Shown here in pieces: positions 7,159 through 15,882 of a stretch of DNA of 64,000 nucleotides. The position numbers and the translations under genes were made by a program. The notes beneath the pieces were generated by a model, which worked only from the letters and a program-made list of their open reading frames with translations, made no database searches and was not told the origin of the DNA. The DNA lies in NCBI GenBank assembly GCA_963821815.1, contig CAWGFG010000006.1:682001-746000 (forward strand), in the 5' to 3' direction. The DNA is from JASGTU01 sp963821815. Lineage in GTDB: Bacteria > Chloroflexota > Anaerolineae > Caldilineales > Caldilineaceae. Positions within the stretch are counted from its first letter, which is position 1. The number at the start of each line of letters is the position of its first letter.

Positions 7159-9834
7159 CTATTCGCTATCGTCCTGTTCATCATAGATTGATGTATCAGA
7201 TACCACAGCGGTATCAATATCCGATGGCAGACCTTCAATCACTTCTGCGCCGGTTTCAGGTTGCGCTCCGTTTCCCTTGTCATCGTCATTTCCGCTCTCG
7301 ATTTGACGTGTCAGATCGTCATGCGTCAATACTGCGAGGGCGGCAACCGAGTCGCCCTGCTGCAGATTGACGACGCGCACGCCACGCGTGCTTCGTCCCA
7401 TGCGGCTAATTCCGCTCACTGGGGTCCGCATGATGATGCCGTTGGACGTGATTACGGTAATCTGGTCGTTCTCATCGACCACGCGTGCGGCAACGATGGG
7501 ACCGACCTCGTTGAGCCTATTGTGATCGGTTGTCCAAACTCCCTGGTTATAGCGCCGATAGACACTGTAGTCCGCGAGCGGCGCTCGTTTGCCCATGCCA
7601 TGTTCGTGCAGCACAAGAAGGTCTGCGTCCGGTTGTACTACGTCCATGCTTACGATTTCATCGTTACCCAGTAGTCGCATGGCCATAACGCCGGCTGCTG
7701 TTCGACCCATAGGGCGCACATCGTCTTCATGGAAGCGCAGTGCCTTGCCGTTGCGAGTAACTAGAATGAACTCCTCATCGCCATTGGTGAGCCGGGCGCG
7801 ATCCAGTGAATCATCATCGTCCAGCGTAATCGCTCGTACGCCTGTCGTGCGCACGTTGCTGAAGACATTGAGCTCCATCCGCTTGATGCGCGCCTTACGA
7901 GTGATCAGCGTCACGTATTCAGCGGACTCGAAGTCCGGCACTATAAGCATGGTAGCCACAGATTCGTCAGGCTGCAGTGAGAGGAGGTTGGCTATGTGAG
8001 CGCCACGAGCTGTTCGACCGCCTTCCGGCAGCTCATAGACGCGGTTGGAGTAGACCCGACCTTTATCGGTGAAGAACAAAATGTGGTCCAATGTTCGTGC
8101 GAAGAAGAGGTTGATCACCTCGTCTTCTGATCGCGTAGTCATGCCGCGTATGCCGCGACCGCCGCGACCCTGCGCACGAAATGTGTCAGCCGATGTACGT
8201 TTTATATAGGCGCCTGCGCTGAAGCTGATCAGCACGTTCTCTTGCGTGATCAGATCTTCTTCGTTAAAGTCGCCGCTGGCGCCGAAGGCAACCTCAGTGC
8301 GCCGTTCATCACCGAACTTCTCCTTGAGCCAGATTAGGTCCTCTCGAATGAGGCCGCGAATCTTCTCCGGATGCGCAAGCAGGTCCTCAAGATAGGCGAT
8401 GCGCGCCATGATATCGTTGTACTCATCCTCGATCCGCTGCCGTTCCAAACCGGCGAGCCGGCGCAATTGCATGTCCAAAATAGCTTGCGCCTGCACCTCG
8501 GAGAGTCCGAAGCGCGCCATTAGCGCTGAGCGCGCAGTCTCGGCGCTCTCACTTGAGCGGATCGTCTCGATAATCTCGTCGATGTTATTGAGCGCAATGA
8601 TGAGTCCTTCGAGGATATGCGCTCGTTCACGCGCTTTGCTGAGCTGATATTCAGTTCGCCGCGTGATCACTTCAAAACGATGCTCTATGTGGACCAGCAG
8701 AGATCGCAGCAACGAAAGTGTAGTCGGTTGACCATTCACTAATGCCAGTGCATTCACACCGAACGTGGTCTGCAACTGCGTATGCTTGAAAAGACGGTTC
8801 TGGACCTTAAGCGGTGAAGCGCTGCGCTTCAACTCGATCACAATGCGCATACCGGTGCGATCGCTCTCGTCGCGCAGATCGCTGATCTGGTCCAACGTGC
8901 CACTGCGCGCCAGCTCAGCCATGCGCTCAATCAGGGTCGACTTGTTTACTTGATACGGTATCTCGGTAACAATGATATTGAAGCGACCGCTGTTGGTCTC
9001 CTCGATTTCCGTCCGAGCCCGCAAAAGCACTTTGCCGCGACCTGTGCCGAACGCCTGCCTAATCCCTTCTGAGCCGAGGATAATTCCTCCGGTTGGGAAG
9101 TCCGGGCCTTTGACGAACTGCATGAGTTCTTCCAGACCGATGGCGTTGCGACGGTCCCAGTTGTCGATGAGGTGGACGGTGGCGTCGGCAATCTCGTTCA
9201 GATTGTGCGGCGGAATATTGGTTGCCATGCCCACGGCGATGCCACTCGTACCGTTGAGCAGCAAATTCGGCAACATGGACGGCAGTACATTCGGTTCTTC
9301 CAGGCTGTCGTCGAAGTTCGTGCCCCAGTTGACCGTGTCAAGGTCAATATCGCGCAGCATGGGCTCCGCAATACTAGCCAGCCGCGCTTCTGTATAGCGC
9401 ATAGCCGCGGGGCTGTCGCCGTCAACTGAACCGAAGTTGCCTTGGCCGTCCACAAGCGGGTAGCGCAAGCTAAAGTTCTGCGCCATTCTTGCCATGGCAT
9501 CGTACACCGCGCTGTCGCCGTGCGGATGGTACTTGCCCAGCACCTCACCGACGATACGGGCGCTCTTCTTGTACGAGCTGTTCGGTTGTAGCCCCATGTC
9601 GTGCATGGCGTAAAGAATGCGGCGATGCACAGGCTTCAACCCGTCGCGCGCATCCGGCAACGCACGGGATACGATGACGCTCATCGCATAGTCCAGATAG
9701 CTGGACCGCATCTCATCCTCAATGGAAACAGGTTGGACGCTGCCTGCGTTGAACCCGTTACCGCCAAAACTTGATGCGCCGTTCTGGTCCGGTGTTGTGG
9801 CGTTCTCTTCGTGCTGGTCGTTACTATCAGCCAT
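7159..9834 (-). CDS. gyrA: DNA gyrase subunit A
   Basis: An 891-residue type IIA topoisomerase breakage-reunion subunit that introduces negative supercoils with GyrB. The N-terminal tail of about 35 residues is Asn/Gly-rich. The winged helix has HGDSAVYD, with S108 and D112 at the quinolone-resistance positions, both the susceptible-type residues. The catalytic tyrosine is Y147 in AAMRYTEARL. The C-terminal domain carries a GyrA-box-like QGRGGRG near residue 555, which argues for gyrase rather than topoisomerase IV, and ends in an acidic tail. GGAG precedes the ATG. No gyrB is in the window. The upstream leader has a strong palindrome (9895-9920). Confidence 0.95.
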   Translation of the reverse strand: MADSNDQHEENATTPDQNGASSFGGNGFNAGSVQPVSIEDEMRSSYLDYAMSVIVSRALPDARDGLKPVHRRILYAMHDMGLQPNSSYKKSARIVGEVLGKYHPHGDSAVYDAMARMAQNFSLRYPLVDGQGNFGSVDGDSPAAMRYTEARLASIAEPMLRDIDLDTVNWGTNFDDSLEEPNVLPSMLPNLLLNGTSGIAVGMATNIPPHNLNEIADATVHLIDNWDRRNAIGLEELMQFVKGPDFPTGGIILGSEGIRQAFGTGRGKVLLRARTEIEETNSGRFNIIVTEIPYQVNKSTLIERMAELARSGTLDQISDLRDESDRTGMRIVIELKRSASPLKVQNRLFKHTQLQTTFGVNALALVNGQPTTLSLLRSLLVHIEHRFEVITRRTEYQLSKARERAHILEGLIIALNNIDEIIETIRSSESAETARSALMARFGLSEVQAQAILDMQLRRLAGLERQRIEDEYNDIMARIAYLEDLLAHPEKIRGLIREDLIWLKEKFGDERRTEVAFGASGDFNEEDLITQENVLISFSAGAYIKRTSADTFRAQGRGGRGIRGMTTRSEDEVINLFFARTLDHILFFTDKGRVYSNRVYELPEGGRTARGAHIANLLSLQPDESVATMLIVPDFESAEYVTLITRKARIKRMELNVFSNVRTTGVRAITLDDDDSLDRARLTNGDEEFILVTRNGKALRFHEDDVRPMGRTAAGVMAMRLLGNDEIVSMDVVQPDADLLVLHEHGMGKRAPLADYSVYRRYNQGVWTTDHNRLNEVGPIVAARVVDENDQITVITSNGIIMRTPVSGISRMGRSTRGVRVVNLQQGDSVAALAVLTHDDLTRQIESGNDDDKGNGAQPETGAEVIEGLPSDIDTAVVSDTSIYDEQDDSE

Positions 9835-9894
9835 TCAACTGCTCCAAAAATTCCGTACGACTACCGGAACAAATCTCTCCCTGAAACGATGTAG

Positions 9895-9920
9895 GCAGAT
9901 GACCCATGATGGTCATTTGC
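9895..9920. promoter_or_regulatory. Palindrome in the gyrA leader
   Basis: Two 10-bp arms (GCAGATGACC and GGTCATTTGC, one mismatch) flank a 6-bp spacer. The element lies about 60-85 bp upstream of the gyrA start and downstream of the gyrA promoter candidate. It could be a protein operator or a leader hairpin. Confidence 0.45.
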
Positions 9921-9974
9921 CTATGCCTGTGGACAATGCCCAAACACAATAATTGGTGTGATTCCATCTGTAAC

Positions 9975-10004
9975 ATTATACTCGATTTGCGCGCTAATAC
10001 CTAA
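9975..10004 (-). promoter_or_regulatory. Candidate gyrA promoter
   Basis: On the minus strand a perfect TATAAT (9975-9980) lies 18 nt after a weak -35-like TTAGGT (9999-10004). It would give a leader of roughly 130 nt before gyrA. Confidence 0.45.
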
Positions 10005-10103
10005 CACACCAGGCATAATTCCTGGATGCGGAAGCGGGTCTGCCGCTCTAGAAGAAACGATAAAGTCATCAGTTCGCATACCCGTTCGGTGCCCAGCCAG
10101 ATT

Positions 10104-12101
10104 ATGACGGAACGCTATTGGCAGAGCCTATGGCTGCCACGCTTTGCTGGTCTACTATTGCTGATCATAGTGGGTCTGCTTTACATCCTGACGCTGGACA
10201 ACGGTCTGACGCCGGAGGAGTTGCACGGCGGCGACTTGATCACGCACCAGTATGCACAGGTACAGGCGAGGCCCAGCAACGCACCGGGTTACCCTCTCTA
10301 CACGATGGGCGGCTGGCTCTGGTTCCACGGCATACACGCGCTTCTACGCGCTGCAGGGCATCCGCTGCCAAACCCAATACCGCTACTGAGCTCTTATAGC
10401 ATGCTGTGGGCTTTGTTAGCGCTGTGGTTACTCTACGCGATCCTCTGCCGAACTACTCGCAGCGCACGTCTGCCCTTCGGGAACTGGCCTATAGCGTTTC
10501 TCGTCGCCCTCTTCTACGCCGTCACCTATTTCTTCTGGTATTACGCGACAACGACAGAGCAATATAGCAGCGCCATCGCACACACACTAGCCATTGTGCT
10601 GCTGTTCCTGCTTTGGATGAACAACCGAGACAATCTTCGGTTGTTGTTTGCCCTTGCCTTCCTTTGCGGGTTGAGCCTTGCGCACATGGTAACGGTAGCC
10701 TTTATTGTGCCGCCGGTTGTGGCGGCTGTGCTGTGGATGAACCCCAGTTTTTTACGCAACCCAAAGGCGATCATCGGCAGTCTCATCGCCGCACTTCTAC
10801 CCCTGCTCTCCTATATGTTTGTCTACGTGCGCGGAGCGCAGCATCCCGAGTGGTGGGGCAGCCAATCCTATACGAGCGCAACACAGTGGTTCTGGAGCTT
10901 CGTGAGTACGTCGCAAGGCCGCGAGGAACTCATGTGGGCGTTCGAACCCGGTAGACACGTTTTCGGTAATGGATTCCCTGCGCTTATGGGGACAGAGCTC
11001 TCGTGGATACTACTGTTTTCCGGGCTTATTGGGATCGCATGGTTGGGTAGGCCTCTGCCATTTGTGCTCTACTCCACGTTGGCTATTTATCTCGTCTTCA
11101 CTTGGCTATACCGATACGGCAACTGGTTCCAAGTCATACTGCCGGTCTACAGCCTGCTGATGATCGGCGTCGGCGCACTTGCCGATCGGGTGCAGCGTTT
11201 GGCTGTGGACAAAGATGTGCAACGGATATCTCGTTCACGCCGTGGATACCGATACTGGGTATTTGTAGTTGGGCCGATTGTGCTGTTGATTGCAGCAATT
11301 GCATGGCGCTTCGATGCGTCAGTTGCACGGGCGGACAGTCACAACCGTCCGCAGGATACGGCGCTCGTCCAGGCGAGCATGTTGCTCAGTGCGCCGTTGC
11401 CGTCAGATAGCGCCGTCTTCGCTTCTGTGGATAACGCACTGGCACTGCAATTCCTCACAGAAATCTGGGGCATTCGACCGGATATTCGGATAGTCAGTAG
11501 TGCCGAAGCTAACGTCCAGCTCCGCCACGAACCAATCTATGCGACCTGGGATGCGGTTCCTGTACTATTAGCGGAAGTAGACAATAGTGACGAACTCACG
11601 ACCACCGTTGTATCACCCGAATGGGTATGCGTCGGTATAAGTCCGCAGCCGGCGTTGTTGCACGGACCCGTACACGAGCTGTCACATTCGTTTACAGATG
11701 ATATTAAGTTATCAAGTTACACAGTATCGCCGGTTCAGCCGTTGCCGTCATCGCACGCTACTGGCCAGCGACAGGTTGACCTTACGCTGTACTGGCAACT
11801 TGCAGATAGCGCATGGCCTGATGGCGTAGCGGTTAGCGTACGACCAACTCTCAACGGCGCCTTTGTGAACGATCCATCCGTTGCTGACGCCATCCTACAA
11901 GAGGATCGACAACGTCCAGCCCAGCTGCTCTTTGAAAATGGTTCCGTCTCCCCTCATGATTTGGTCATCGATCCGTATCGTCTTCGCTATCCAGAGGCGA
12001 CGAACGGCGATGAATTGGGCGCGGCAGTTCTATTGTATCAAGTAATCGATGACGGCTTCGTCAACCTTGGACGCATAGACCTGCCACTATCCGCTGAGTG
12101 A
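10104..12101 (+). CDS. DUF2723/PMT-like multi-spanning membrane protein
   Basis: A protein of about 665 residues from the ATG at 10104; an in-frame ATG at 10026 would add 26 basic residues with no ribosome site. The N-terminal half has about ten hydrophobic helices. An early loop contains TLDNGLTPEELHGGD and RPSNAPGYPLYT, typical of DUF2723 proteins related to protein O-mannosyltransferases, whose first loop carries acidic catalytic residues. The C-terminal about 200 residues are soluble, probably extracytoplasmic, beta-rich and without a recognisable domain. Probable role: transfer of sugar from a polyprenyl-linked donor to an envelope acceptor (inference). It is divergent from gyrA and converges on rplI. 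Confidence 0.75.
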   Translation: MTERYWQSLWLPRFAGLLLLIIVGLLYILTLDNGLTPEELHGGDLITHQYAQVQARPSNAPGYPLYTMGGWLWFHGIHALLRAAGHPLPNPIPLLSSYSMLWALLALWLLYAILCRTTRSARLPFGNWPIAFLVALFYAVTYFFWYYATTTEQYSSAIAHTLAIVLLFLLWMNNRDNLRLLFALAFLCGLSLAHMVTVAFIVPPVVAAVLWMNPSFLRNPKAIIGSLIAALLPLLSYMFVYVRGAQHPEWWGSQSYTSATQWFWSFVSTSQGREELMWAFEPGRHVFGNGFPALMGTELSWILLFSGLIGIAWLGRPLPFVLYSTLAIYLVFTWLYRYGNWFQVILPVYSLLMIGVGALADRVQRLAVDKDVQRISRSRRGYRYWVFVVGPIVLLIAAIAWRFDASVARADSHNRPQDTALVQASMLLSAPLPSDSAVFASVDNALALQFLTEIWGIRPDIRIVSSAEANVQLRHEPIYATWDAVPVLLAEVDNSDELTTTVVSPEWVCVGISPQPALLHGPVHELSHSFTDDIKLSSYTVSPVQPLPSSHATGQRQVDLTLYWQLADSAWPDGVAVSVRPTLNGAFVNDPSVADAILQEDRQRPAQLLFENGSVSPHDLVIDPYRLRYPEATNGDELGAAVLLYQVIDDGFVNLGRIDLPLSAE

Positions 12102-12136
12102 ATCGCGGCTTTGGCTTATTGTCTCTTGAAACAAAA

Positions 12137-12170
12137 CGCCGCTGGCTCTTTGCCAACGGCGCTTAGGTCT
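12137..12170 (+). terminator. Probable intrinsic terminator
   Basis: CGCCGCTGGC pairs with GCCAACGGCG around a 5-nt loop with one mismatch, followed by a moderately T-rich stretch. It lies between the convergent DUF2723 gene and rplI. Confidence 0.5.
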
Positions 12171-12251
12171 TTTGCGAACTGCTCAGGTATCCTGTACCGT
12201 CAAGTACCTGCGCAACTAGACATTCCGTTTGAAACTGAACAGTAGAATCTA

Positions 12252-12875
12252 CTATTCTTTCTCTAGCTCTTCTTCTATCGCTTCGGCTTCTTCGAGCCTT
12301 GCTTGTTCGAGTGCCTCGGCAGCTTCCACGGCAGCCAATGCTTCAGCCTCAGCAGCCAACTCTTCAGCAATCAAAGCAGCTTTCTCAGCTTCGCGCTCCT
12401 CCGCATCGGCCCACGTCTCTCCCTCGCGAACTGCAGCAACCAGGAAGGTGGCGTCTACGTCCGCCATGAGGCGCAGCGTCAGCTCAAAGATGCCCAACTC
12501 ACGAATTGGATGCTCCATCTGAAGGCGACGGCGCTGAATTTCAAAGCCAGCCTTTTGTTCCAGCCGGTCTGCCACATCGGAATTCGTTACGGAACCGTAG
12601 AGTCGATCTGTTTCTCCAGCCTTCATTTCAAAGAGAATTTGCATGCCGTTGATTACTTCGGCCTGCGATTCAGCGTGCGCACGCTGCTGTGCGCGCTTCA
12701 GCATACCGGCTCGGCGAATATCATCCGCCTGCTTCAGCGCTCCCTTGGTAGCCAAGATTGCGAGTCCGCGCGGGAAAAGGAAATTGCGAGCATAACCGCC
12801 CGCTACAACCCGGACGTCGCCGGCTTCGCCAAGGTCTAGTACATCTTCCGTCAGCAATACTTTTGTTCGAGCCAT
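12252..12875 (-). CDS. rplI: 50S ribosomal protein L9, with acidic C-terminal extension
   Basis: The start MARTKVLLTEDV at 12875 is preceded by AGGAG at good spacing; 27 further upstream codons are open but are not needed. Residues 1-50 form the 23S-rRNA-binding N-domain, with VAGGYARNFLFPRGLA. A connecting helix (about 45-75) and the C-domain (to about 150) follow. L9 is usually about 150 residues. This one has 207, ending in about 55 residues almost wholly of Glu and Ala with a little Leu, a predicted acidic helix. The usual partners rpsF, ssb and rpsR are not adjacent here. Confidence 0.93.
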   Translation of the reverse strand: MARTKVLLTEDVLDLGEAGDVRVVAGGYARNFLFPRGLAILATKGALKQADDIRRAGMLKRAQQRAHAESQAEVINGMQILFEMKAGETDRLYGSVTNSDVADRLEQKAGFEIQRRRLQMEHPIRELGIFELTLRLMADVDATFLVAAVREGETWADAEEREAEKAALIAEELAAEAEALAAVEAAEALEQARLEEAEAIEEELEKE

Positions 12876-13236
12876 CGTTACTCCTGCTTTCTTAACGAGG
12901 TATCCGCATTTCACGGCGCACATGCGACAACAAGTCGACATATGATTGAGACGCAAGCGAATGATGCTTGTTCGATTGACCGCAACTTTACGATTTTATC
13001 GCGCAATCAGCCAAATAGCAAATGAATGAGTAACTTGAGCGGCACTTGAACTGTCTACGTATAGTAGGGTGTGTGAGGATGTGTGCCGGTAATACAGCGT
13101 TCGATTGGGCGCCAGCGGCATTACAACGGATCGCGCTAAGGGATGCAGCTATAGGGATTATATTTCACTCTATCAGTTGGGGCGACCTTACTTGCGTGCT
13201 ATACTGCCGAAACTGCCATGGTCAACCATCTTGCCG

Positions 13237-14556
13237 ATGACTAAGATTTCCAACAATGAATCGTACAACCGATCAGTCCCGTGCTGCTGTGCACGGCTAA
13301 CAGCAGTTTCAAGTCCTTTGCCAAGATGGGCGGCGCTTTGGCGCACTTCTTTGTTCGTATGCATGGTGGCTGCTGTTATGCTCCTGGTTTCAGGGTGTGA
13401 AACAGAGCCCATGGGCCGCGGAGTGGCAACGCCAGCGCCCACAAGAACGCCTGAGCCAACGTTTACGCCGGATTCTGCCGCGGTGAGCGTACTAACGCTG
13501 ATGCCATCGCTGAATCAGACGCCTGGCGTTATTGTTGTTCCACCCGGGATAGACCCCAGTACGCTCATTCCGATTCCACCGTCTGCGACGCCATCCCTAA
13601 CCGCTACTGCAACAGCCGTGCCAAGTGCCACACCGACGCCGACGGCGACGATGACGCCACCATCCGAAGGGGAGAGTGGACAGCCCGTATCGCTTATCCA
13701 ATTGCCGACTGTGACTCCCTCGCCGACGGTTGTGCCGACATATACGCTGGTTCCCACATCGACGCCAACCCCAAGTGCCACGCCGTCACAAACGCCCACT
13801 CCTTTTGTCCAGGTACAGTCGGGCCTCGTCAATTTGCGTGCGGGTCCCAGCATGACCTATCCGCTTGTAGCACAGTTGGGCATCGAAATTCCGGTAGCCG
13901 TCGTTGGCCAAAACCCGGAAGGCACTTGGTTACAGATATGCTGCGTCAATGGCGAATCAGTTTGGGTTGAAAAGGCGCAAATTGATGTTGTCAACGATAC
14001 GATGGGCGTGCCACTCGTGATTGCGGATCAACCGCCCATGCCCACCGCCACTAGTACGCCAACTCAGACCCCGACGATTACGCCGACGCCCACAGCGACG
14101 CCCTATCCATTCGAAGTCTCATGGGGACCGTTGTATTTCCCGACCAATAATTTGCCGGTGCAAATTTGGGTCAAGATCGAAGGCCCGAATGGAGAACCGC
14201 TATCCGGTTATTATGTCGACGTTTTCTGGCGTAATCGAGACGACCAATCGGGCTTCGTGGGCCGCGATACCACCGATGTTGAGCGTCCCAGTGCCGACGA
14301 ATATCAGTACAGCGTGCCGGCCGGAACAGCCAGCGGCAATCGTGTCGAGTATAACTACAAATACGAGTACTATCCGCCAGATCCACTCGTGGAATTCCCC
14401 TATTCAAACCTGACTCGTCTCGATACCATCGATGGCTACTGGAAGATCTATGTTGTAGACGCAGAAGGCAACCAATTATCCGACCCCATCGAGTTCAATA
14501 CACTCAAGGGAAACAACAATCGCGAAATATACGTTGCGTGGAAGCTGCAGCGATAG
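13237..14556 (+). CDS. SH3b-domain lipoprotein 1 of a tandem triad
   Basis: From ATG 13237 the product has 439 residues; 44 further upstream codons are open but not protein-like. A hydrophobic signal sequence ends in the lipobox LVSGC, with C54 as the lipidated residue. A Thr/Pro/Ser-rich linker (about 65-185, many PTPT-like repeats) suggests an extended, possibly glycosylated stalk. Residues 190-255 are a bacterial SH3 domain (GLVNLRAGPS, then WLQICC and SVWV). A second Thr/Pro linker leads to a beta-rich C-terminal domain (about 295-439) shared with the next gene. Function unknown; probably surface-anchored with cell-wall or glycan contact. It heads a likely operon with 14574, 15883 and 16883. 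Confidence 0.8.
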   Translation: MTKISNNESYNRSVPCCCARLTAVSSPLPRWAALWRTSLFVCMVAAVMLLVSGCETEPMGRGVATPAPTRTPEPTFTPDSAAVSVLTLMPSLNQTPGVIVVPPGIDPSTLIPIPPSATPSLTATATAVPSATPTPTATMTPPSEGESGQPVSLIQLPTVTPSPTVVPTYTLVPTSTPTPSATPSQTPTPFVQVQSGLVNLRAGPSMTYPLVAQLGIEIPVAVVGQNPEGTWLQICCVNGESVWVEKAQIDVVNDTMGVPLVIADQPPMPTATSTPTQTPTITPTPTATPYPFEVSWGPLYFPTNNLPVQIWVKIEGPNGEPLSGYYVDVFWRNRDDQSGFVGRDTTDVERPSADEYQYSVPAGTASGNRVEYNYKYEYYPPDPLVEFPYSNLTRLDTIDGYWKIYVVDAEGNQLSDPIEFNTLKGNNNREIYVAWKLQR

Positions 14557-14573
14557 TTCACTAATCTGACCGG

Positions 14574-15824
14574 ATGAAACATTCACTCGATGGGTTGCAA
14601 GAACAGAATGAGGGTCTAGCGTTGCGGTACAACCGCGCCAGTGCTGGGCGATACCGATATCGACTCCTGATTCCCATAATTGTATTCGCTATGGTAACGC
14701 TGGGTTGTTCGGCTGCAGATTTCGTCAGCCGCCAACGTGAAACAGCAGTCCCGACGACTAGCAGTAGCACATTGGTGCCAACGTATACGCCTTCACCCAG
14801 CGCTGCGCAGACGCTCGTTATCGTCACACCGCCATCCGATGGCGCGCCAGGCGTCATCATCGTTCCACCAGGCATGGACCCAAGTATAGTACTGCCGGTA
14901 ATACCTACGCCGCTGCCGACCGCGACGGAAACTCCAGTCCCTCCAGAGGAGGCTACAGCAGCCGCGGCTACCATGACGGAAGAAGCAACGCTGACCCCTG
15001 TGATTACGCAACCGCCAACATTTACGCCTTCACCGTCGCCTACAGTTCCGACGCCAACACCCACTCCTGTAGCGACTTCGACGCCCTATGTACTAGTGGA
15101 GTCCGGCTTGGTTTCACTTCGCACGGGGCCCGGTCTCGACTATCCGCAGGTTGCCCAGTTGGGAACGAATATCCCCATAGCGATTACGGGTACGAGCGAG
15201 GATGGACTGTGGCTACAGATCTGTTGCATCAGCGGAGAATCGCTTTGGGTTCCGACACAGCACGTAATTGTCTATAATGACATTAGCCAACTACAGGTTG
15301 CGCCGGCTCAGCCGCCGCCGCTTCCGACTGCCAGCCCAACGCCAACGGTGACAATATCACCGACACCTACGCCGACTGCGACCCCGCTTCCCTTTGAGCT
15401 GGCCATCGGGCCGCAGTTCTTTCCAACCAATAATGAGTATCTGACCATTTGGACGAAGCTGTTCATAGGTACACCTCCTTCTGAGGAACCTGCACCACGC
15501 TACTTCCTAACCGTATTGTTTGAAGGCTTTGAGCGTCCCAATTCTGCGGAAAATGAACCGAGTACGGATACATTCGAATACAGCGCTCCCCCGGGATCCG
15601 GAAGCCGAGTACTATACAATTATAAATATGAGTATCGCCCGCCTGATCCCACTACAATCGATCCAAGCGGCAACGTTACTCCATTGCAACTGCTTGGAAC
15701 CGGTACATGGACGGTATACGTTTCTGATGGAGCTGGCAATCGCTTATCTGAGCCCGTTAGCTTCACAACTTCACCTGAAAATCCGAATCGGGAGATCTAT
15801 TTGGGCTGGGTGCGTACTCGCTGA
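14574..15824 (+). CDS. SH3b-domain lipoprotein 2 of a tandem triad
   Basis: A 416-residue paralogue of the preceding gene, which stops 17 bp upstream. The lipobox is VTLGC (C45). The Thr/Pro linker shares the PGVIIVPPGMDPS motif with its neighbour (PGVIVVPPGIDPS), a sign of recent duplication. The SH3b domain (about 171-235) has GLVSLRTGPG, WLQICC with C217-C218, and SLWV. The C-terminal beta domain again carries YFPTNN-like, NYKYEY and PPDP motifs and ends NREIYLGW. Probably anchored outside the membrane. No catalytic signature is visible. Confidence 0.8.
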   Translation: MKHSLDGLQEQNEGLALRYNRASAGRYRYRLLIPIIVFAMVTLGCSAADFVSRQRETAVPTTSSSTLVPTYTPSPSAAQTLVIVTPPSDGAPGVIIVPPGMDPSIVLPVIPTPLPTATETPVPPEEATAAAATMTEEATLTPVITQPPTFTPSPSPTVPTPTPTPVATSTPYVLVESGLVSLRTGPGLDYPQVAQLGTNIPIAITGTSEDGLWLQICCISGESLWVPTQHVIVYNDISQLQVAPAQPPPLPTASPTPTVTISPTPTPTATPLPFELAIGPQFFPTNNEYLTIWTKLFIGTPPSEEPAPRYFLTVLFEGFERPNSAENEPSTDTFEYSAPPGSGSRVLYNYKYEYRPPDPTTIDPSGNVTPLQLLGTGTWTVYVSDGAGNRLSEPVSFTTSPENPNREIYLGWVRTR

Positions 15825-15882
15825 CTAGAATACCAAGCGCGTCAAAATCGCAAACAAAAGCAGTTTAGAGTAAAGTAGACGT

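Noticed and set aside
7159..9834. ParC instead of GyrA
   Set aside because: The C-terminal QGRGGRG box and the full six-blade length favour GyrA.
9928..9936. DnaA-box-like TGTGGACAA near gyrA
   Set aside because: A single box with one mismatch, and no dnaA, dnaN or AT-rich repeat array, so no origin can be claimed.
13430..15400. Apparent tandem repeats (CCGACGCC-like) in the lipoprotein genes
   Set aside because: They are Thr/Pro codon repeats of the linkers, irregular in length, and not a CRISPR or satellite array.
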